Shown: in pieces, positions 23,401-26,320 of the stretch
Layout of the letters: each line of letters starts with the position of its first letter
How positions within the stretch are numbered: position 1 is the first letter of the stretch
Notes under the pieces: model-generated
What the model was told of the DNA's origin: nothing
Database searches by the model: none
The model's input: the letters and a program-made list of their open reading frames with translations, nothing else
Position numbers and translations under genes: made by a program
Origin: JBAVQS01 sp049694275
GTDB lineage: Bacteria > Chloroflexota > Anaerolineae > UBA4142 > SHND01
NCBI GenBank assembly: GCA_049694275.1
Contig: JBAVQS010000347.1
Location: forward strand, 1-26,320
Length of the DNA stretch: 26,320 nucleotides
Direction: 5' to 3'

Positions 23401-23939
23401 CCGGTCGCAGTAAATTCCTTGTAGCCTCCGGCGCCAATCTCACCCGTCACGACCAGACCAGTGTGAATACCGATGCCAAGAGCAGGACGAGGCATTGGGG
23501 ATTGGGCGTTCCCAATTTCCAGGCCCGAACTGATATCCAATGCCGCGCGGACGGCATTTTCGGGGTCCCATTCGCTGTACGCATGTGCGCCAAAAAGAGC
23601 AAGGAAACCATCCGCCAGGTATTGCGCAATCGTTCCCTGGTATTTTGCAATGACCGGTGTGATCCTGTCATAAAGGGCGCCGATGATTTGGCGCCACTCT
23701 TCCGGGTCCAGTTGCTCTGCCTGTGCGGCGGCGGTGGGGATGCCGGCAAAAAGAATGGTGATGAGCCGCCGCTCATCAATCGAGGGTAAAGGGGCCGGAG
23801 ACTCTAGCGCGGCCAGCTGTGCACGCAGGGGAACAATTGCAGTTTCGACAACCGCATCGCCAAGGACCGGGCGCTGTGATTCAAGGATCGCGATGGTCGA
23901 GCGTATCTGGACAATTTGCGCCTGGGTCAACTCGGACAA
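20490..23939 (-). CDS. Cyclase-like / AAA-ATPase / TPR signalling protein
   Basis: 1149 residues from the TTG at 23939, chosen because AGGAGGT lies seven bases upstream; a TTG six codons earlier would leave no ribosome site. Order: N-terminal helix; class III nucleotidyl cyclase-like domain (about 55-235); P-loop ATPase with Walker A GEPGIGKT (286-293) and a Walker B-like VEILLEDLQWAD; then a long TPR region from about 700 to the end. In the cyclase part the first metal aspartate is glycine (LFAG at residue 66), while the second (ADG, 110) and the transition-state Asn184 and Arg188 are kept. Catalysis is therefore doubtful. Such proteins are signal integrators of unknown input. A strong promoter is visible upstream. 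Confidence 0.93.
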   Translation of the reverse strand: MSELTQAQIVQIRSTIAILESQRPVLGDAVVETAIVPLRAQLAALESPAPLPSIDERRLITILFAGIPTAAAQAEQLDPEEWRQIIGALYDRITPVIAKYQGTIAQYLADGFLALFGAHAYSEWDPENAVRAALDISSGLEIGNAQSPMPRPALGIGIHTGLVVTGEIGAGGYKEFTATGDAMNLAARLETAAPPGGVLISHDTYSHVRGVFDVTPCPPLSVKGKREPVQTYLVRRAKRRAFRMARRGVAGAQARTIGRERELLTLEQAYLDAFENRRAVWAQLVGEPGIGKTRLLEDCGDWIELRQETVRVLRARAFPGDLAQPFALIRRMWFDRFQIAEDAPRAEAEACWVQEFQRLGRTSEVEPAHALGLLLGLPFEDSPHIGAMRGDPTQVNGRAWVVSRELLTAMRQENMVEILLEDLQWADAASWEWLKQVVLANEVEPRGQGDRSGPTLPTGLNGLFILGTARPDWTPPAALSPTGAPDDYRLAGVDNKLPSAIPGQSLSSISISMIQLAPLPDSSTRELVRELLDAVENLPDDIVELIVERTEGVPYYAEELVNWLVDRGIINKSHLPWRFVPARLNESPLPATLQHLLLTRLNSLSTLERATLQRGAIFGRDFWTGGVQALGIPESAQTLESLQLRGLVRRQPESSLVGETEWSFQHALLREATYESVLKRERTAWHHAAARWWEAQAERAGRLDEFAGVIGEHAERAGDATAAANWYLRAGQRAAKQGAMQEARRFYSRVLSLTPATDVDRRWQALLGREEALGILGELDAARADIVFLLQIANAMQDDRRRAEVYHRQAEDRRRKGNYREGLEAAQLAVSAAHRVGDALVEAKALSIEAMLQTRLGEVAIGVATVEQALSLARKVGDPATLALVLYRAEFCYSESGDLGKSPQLLGEQIAIERRLGNRYQEAVGLSNLGVAYLNLGMYKSARPLLEQAVQITQALGARRQRAYTLWNLGESCWLCDDARSAKQFYQEALSQIIVAGDVYGEAGVLYELGLVLESSGDHAAAQQRFAEAHDLFMDAGALPLAHEVAAGLARCARAQGHLSEARRQADLVWTFLQDHGTAGMDYAMSVYQTCIEVFDALGEHADAAAAIEAGYRELMYKAAQISDPEWRKSFLENDRFNRALLELWQRRG

Positions 23940-23978
23940 TCCTTCACCTCCTATCAACGATGCAGATGAACCACGCAG

Positions 23979-24007
23979 ATTCTAATGCCGACCCCATCCC
24001 CTGTCAA
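23979..24007 (-). promoter_or_regulatory. Sigma-70-type promoter of the cyclase-like gene
   Basis: On the minus strand TTGACA and TAGAAT are separated by exactly 17 bases. The start would be near 23972, about 33 bases before the TTG start codon, with AGGAGGT in the leader. Confidence 0.8.
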
Positions 24008-24103
24008 AAGCCCGCTCCGCGGCGCATCACCATCATAACCCCGTACGAATGAAGATAAAAGGGCGTGGAATTAAAGCGTGGTAGGTCGATCCGCCGGTTA
24101 GAA

Positions 24104-24132
24104 TTGACCTGCTCGCTCGTACATGCTATAGT
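24104..24132 (+). promoter_or_regulatory. Sigma-70-type promoter of the FFLxxIY-motif gene
   Basis: TTGACC and TATAGT are separated by exactly 17 bases, with an extended TGC before the -10. The start would be near 24139, giving a very short leader of about 13 bases to the ATG. Confidence 0.8.
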
Positions 24133-24144
24133 ACGCTTACGAGC
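24115..24144. promoter_or_regulatory. Inverted repeat over the promoter (possible operator)
   Basis: GCTCGTA (24115-24121) and TACGAGC (24138-24144) are perfect 7-bp arms around the -10 and start site; a nested CGTAC/GTACG pair lies inside. This position suits a repressor. Confidence 0.5.
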
Positions 24145-24151
24145 AAGACCT

Positions 24152-24865
24152 ATGCCTGAGAAACCGCCCGATCTGGGTCAATTATTCCACCAATTACAGC
24201 ACGGCGAACTCGAACGTGACCAGCTTGCCACCGTTCCCCTGGACCCATCCCTTGCCTTGTTGCGAACGTGGCAGGCAGATCGCCTGGCCCGGACCTACGC
24301 CGACCTGCTGGAAAATCCGTCGTTTGCGCCTGCCTGCCAGTTCTTTTTGAGCGACATTTATGCGCCGCGCGATTTTAGCCAGCGCGACCGTGACGCCGAG
24401 CACATGCACTCGCTCCTTTCGCGGATCATGCCCGCGCCGACCCTGAAAGCGTTTACCGACCTGATCGAGTTGAACCGGTTGACTCAGGAGCTCGACGCGG
24501 CGCTGTGCCAGGTACTGGTCCAGCAACTGGGAATGACAGAAACGCTGACCGGTGAAATGTATGCTGAGGCCTACCGCTGCTGTGACAACCGGACGGAACG
24601 CGAATCCCAGATCCAGCTCATCCAAAAGCTGCTCATCGCCGTTGGCGAGGTCGCCCAGATGTGGGGCACTGGGACCGTGCTCAAGGTTGCCCGGGGCCCA
24701 GTCCACCGCGGGGGGTATGGAGAATTGTTCGATTATACTGAGCGTGGATATATTGCCTTTAAACCGATGCGCAATTACAAAACGTTTGCCGCCATCGTCG
24801 CCCGGCGCGAAAACGAAATCCTCAGCCGCATTTTCCAAGGCCACCCTGACCCATTTGCCCTCTAG
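24152..24865 (+). CDS. Conserved protein of unknown function with FFLxxIY motif
   Basis: 237 residues from the ATG at 24152, which lies about 13 bases after the likely transcription start; a longer frame from 24065 would begin upstream of the promoter. The central stretch FFLSDIYAPRDFSQRDRDAEHM resembles a family of bacterial proteins known only by an FFLEE(L)Y-type motif, with a helical remainder (LLSRIMPAPTLKAFTDLIELNRLTQELDAAL). No signal peptide or membrane segment. A glycine-containing KVARGPVHRGGYGELFDYTERGYIAF segment precedes the end. No catalytic residues can be assigned. The next gene follows after 56 bases, or 23 if its TTG start is used. Confidence 0.8.
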   Translation: MPEKPPDLGQLFHQLQHGELERDQLATVPLDPSLALLRTWQADRLARTYADLLENPSFAPACQFFLSDIYAPRDFSQRDRDAEHMHSLLSRIMPAPTLKAFTDLIELNRLTQELDAALCQVLVQQLGMTETLTGEMYAEAYRCCDNRTERESQIQLIQKLLIAVGEVAQMWGTGTVLKVARGPVHRGGYGELFDYTERGYIAFKPMRNYKTFAAIVARRENEILSRIFQGHPDPFAL

Positions 24866-24921
24866 AGACGCTCGTAAGGTGGGATGGATTGGAATACGCG
24901 CCGGTCCAGCTTTTGATTGAC

Positions 24922-26320
24922 ATGCGGCCAGTCAAGTTCTGCTATTTCGTGCTCGTCTCGCTCTGCTTGATTATCCTCACGCTCGCGATCGTGGCAACTA
25001 GCACGGGGCCGCATGTGTGGGATGACTCCTATATGTTCGTGCGCTATGCCGATAACCTCCTCGCACACGGCCGGTTGTCCTGGAACCCCAACGGCGCTCC
25101 AACCTATGGGCTGACGTCCATCCTCTATCTCGTCATTGTGGTCCCTGTTCGGCTCGCTACGCCATACCTCGCGGCCTTGACCGCATGGCTTGCCAGTGTC
25201 CTTGCCGGACTCGTTTTTATCTCTTTGCTTCTGCTCCTCGTCTATCGCACAGTGACGCGCGACCGCCAAGTCGGCGCGTGGCTGGTCCTCTTTGTGCTCC
25301 TTGCGCTCGCCCTTGCTATTCCCCAATTCGCGACACACCTTGCAAGCGGGATGGATACCACATTTGCATTGGCGTTTATCACGGCTTATTTCCTGATTGA
25401 CAAATGGTATGAGTCTTGCCACTCCACAACAGCGGCCATCGCGATGGGAGTGTGGGGTGGGCTGGCCTTACTCGCCCGGCCCGACCTGTTACTCTATACG
25501 ACACTGGTCCCCCTCTCCATCTTTGTATTTGCTCCCACTGCCCGCGACCGGCGGCAAGCACTCGGCATACTGGGTATCACCGCGGTTCTGGTCGGGCTGG
25601 AAATGCTCTGGACGTCAACTTACTTTGGGTCGCCAGTCCCATTGCCCTTTTATGCCAAGGCGATGCGAACCTATCAAGGAGTAATCTACGACCGGTACGC
25701 CGGGGTTGCGTTTCAAGAGTTGGGTAACCTGATTGGGAGCTACTGGTTTCTCCTGATACTCATTGGCGCCGAAATCACGCTGTACTTCAAAGATTGGTAT
25801 AAAAGGACATCCGCCGGCGACAAGGGGATTTTGCTGGCATCGGCGCTTTTCATCACTTTTTATGCTTTCTTTGTTCTCCAGATTATGCCCTTTTCCGCTC
25901 GATTTTACTATCCCGTGCTACCCGCACTGCTCCTCCTCAGTTCGCAAAGCCTTGTGCGTCTGGGCCGTAAACTATCTGCCGTGGTCCAGCGGTCATCGCG
26001 CACTACCATGCGGGGAATCGGGGCGATAGGGGTCGTGATCTTGCTTGTCCTTTTGGGGCTTGCCACGCGCCCTGTTCTCCGGGTGTTACGGGATACAGCC
26101 CAGCAGCATCTGCTCGGTCACTTTGCTTTTTTCGAGGATTATGGGGGAGAGTGGCCGTACGAATGGGCCGGCCTAGAAACCCTCTCGAAGCTACCCGACG
26201 ACATGGTAATTGCCACTACAGAGATTGGAGTATTATCGGCCGCGAACCCGCGCAAGACCGTGGTAGATATGGCAGGGTTGAATGAAACAGGTTTTGCTCA
26301 TGATGGCTTTTCAGCCAACC
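24922..26320 (+). CDS. GT-C-type membrane glycosyltransferase (partial, runs off the right edge)
   Basis: The frame stays open from an ATG at 24922 to the end of the window, at least 466 codons. An in-frame TTG at 24889 with AAGGTGGG upstream is a possible earlier start. After an N-terminal membrane helix comes VWDDSYMFVRYADNLLAHGRLSWNPNGAPTYG. This is the first-loop signature of GT-C glycosyltransferases with the acidic DD pair, which transfer sugars from lipid-phosphate donors on the outer face of the membrane. Many membrane helices follow (for example LAGLVFISLLLLLVY, LVLFVLLALALAI, ILLASALFITFYAFFVL and IGVVVIL-type stretches), then a soluble tail with TTEIGVLSAANPRKTVVDMAG. The acceptor is unknown; the 3' end is missing. 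Confidence 0.85.
   Translation, partial: MRPVKFCYFVLVSLCLIILTLAIVATSTGPHVWDDSYMFVRYADNLLAHGRLSWNPNGAPTYGLTSILYLVIVVPVRLATPYLAALTAWLASVLAGLVFISLLLLLVYRTVTRDRQVGAWLVLFVLLALALAIPQFATHLASGMDTTFALAFITAYFLIDKWYESCHSTTAAIAMGVWGGLALLARPDLLLYTTLVPLSIFVFAPTARDRRQALGILGITAVLVGLEMLWTSTYFGSPVPLPFYAKAMRTYQGVIYDRYAGVAFQELGNLIGSYWFLLILIGAEITLYFKDWYKRTSAGDKGILLASALFITFYAFFVLQIMPFSARFYYPVLPALLLLSSQSLVRLGRKLSAVVQRSSRTTMRGIGAIGVVILLVLLGLATRPVLRVLRDTAQQHLLGHFAFFEDYGGEWPYEWAGLETLSKLPDDMVIATTEIGVLSAANPRKTVVDMAGLNETGFAHDGFSAN

Overview
The window reads as a chromosomal segment of a Chloroflexota bacterium, probably Anaerolineae-like. This is inferred from gene content, not from a marker gene. Supporting signs are the fairly high GC, GTG and TTG starts next to strong Shine-Dalgarno sequences, an exported beta-propeller protein ending in FLPWMTR (close to the YLPLVxR tails common on Chloroflexota exported proteins), and many G/C-rich palindromic dispersed repeats lying between and even inside genes. 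No tRNA, rRNA, CRISPR array, transposase or phage gene was seen.

Layout. (1) 39-827: a DUF2726 nuclease-like protein with a topoisomerase-type zinc finger. (2) 1019-5763: a tight plus-strand four-gene run with two different SPFH/band-7 membrane proteins (one carrying SpaA/SdrD-like beta domains, one carrying a TPR-like helical region), an acetoacetate-decarboxylase-like protein, and a double zinc-ribbon protein whose start overlaps its neighbour's stop. (3) 5849-7504, minus: an exported FG-GAP/PQQ-like propeller. (4) 7732-12402, plus: a uracil-DNA-glycosylase-like protein followed by a very compact ethanolamine-utilization cluster eutB-eutC-eutL-eutM-eutQ. Ethanolamine ammonia-lyase and two shell proteins are present, but no aldehyde or alcohol dehydrogenase, phosphotransacetylase, reactivase, EutN vertex protein or regulator. 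(5) 12462-15565: a lipoprotein, a small membrane protein, a DUF456 membrane protein and a membrane-anchored HtrA protease. (6) 15649-19442, minus: a small HExxH protein and a Fur-FeoB-zinc ribbon-FeoA iron module. The fur and feoB promoters carry near-identical inverted-repeat boxes at the same distance from their starts. (7) 19638-23939, minus: a DppA-type D-aminopeptidase downstream of a 1149-residue cyclase-like/AAA/TPR signalling protein. (8) 24152 to the right edge, plus: a conserved protein of unknown function with a clear promoter and possible operator, then a GT-C-type membrane glycosyltransferase that runs off the window.

How it works together. EutBC would split ethanolamine into acetaldehyde and ammonia inside or beside a shell built from EutL and EutM; the later enzymes must be encoded elsewhere or the pathway is unusual. 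The iron module looks autoregulated: fur ends in an intrinsic terminator and feoB restarts from its own boxed promoter. The most novel-looking block is the SPFH pair with its two downstream genes. The most striking sequence-level observation is that dispersed palindromic repeats appear to have entered the reading frames of eutC and feoB and now encode linker or tail peptides.
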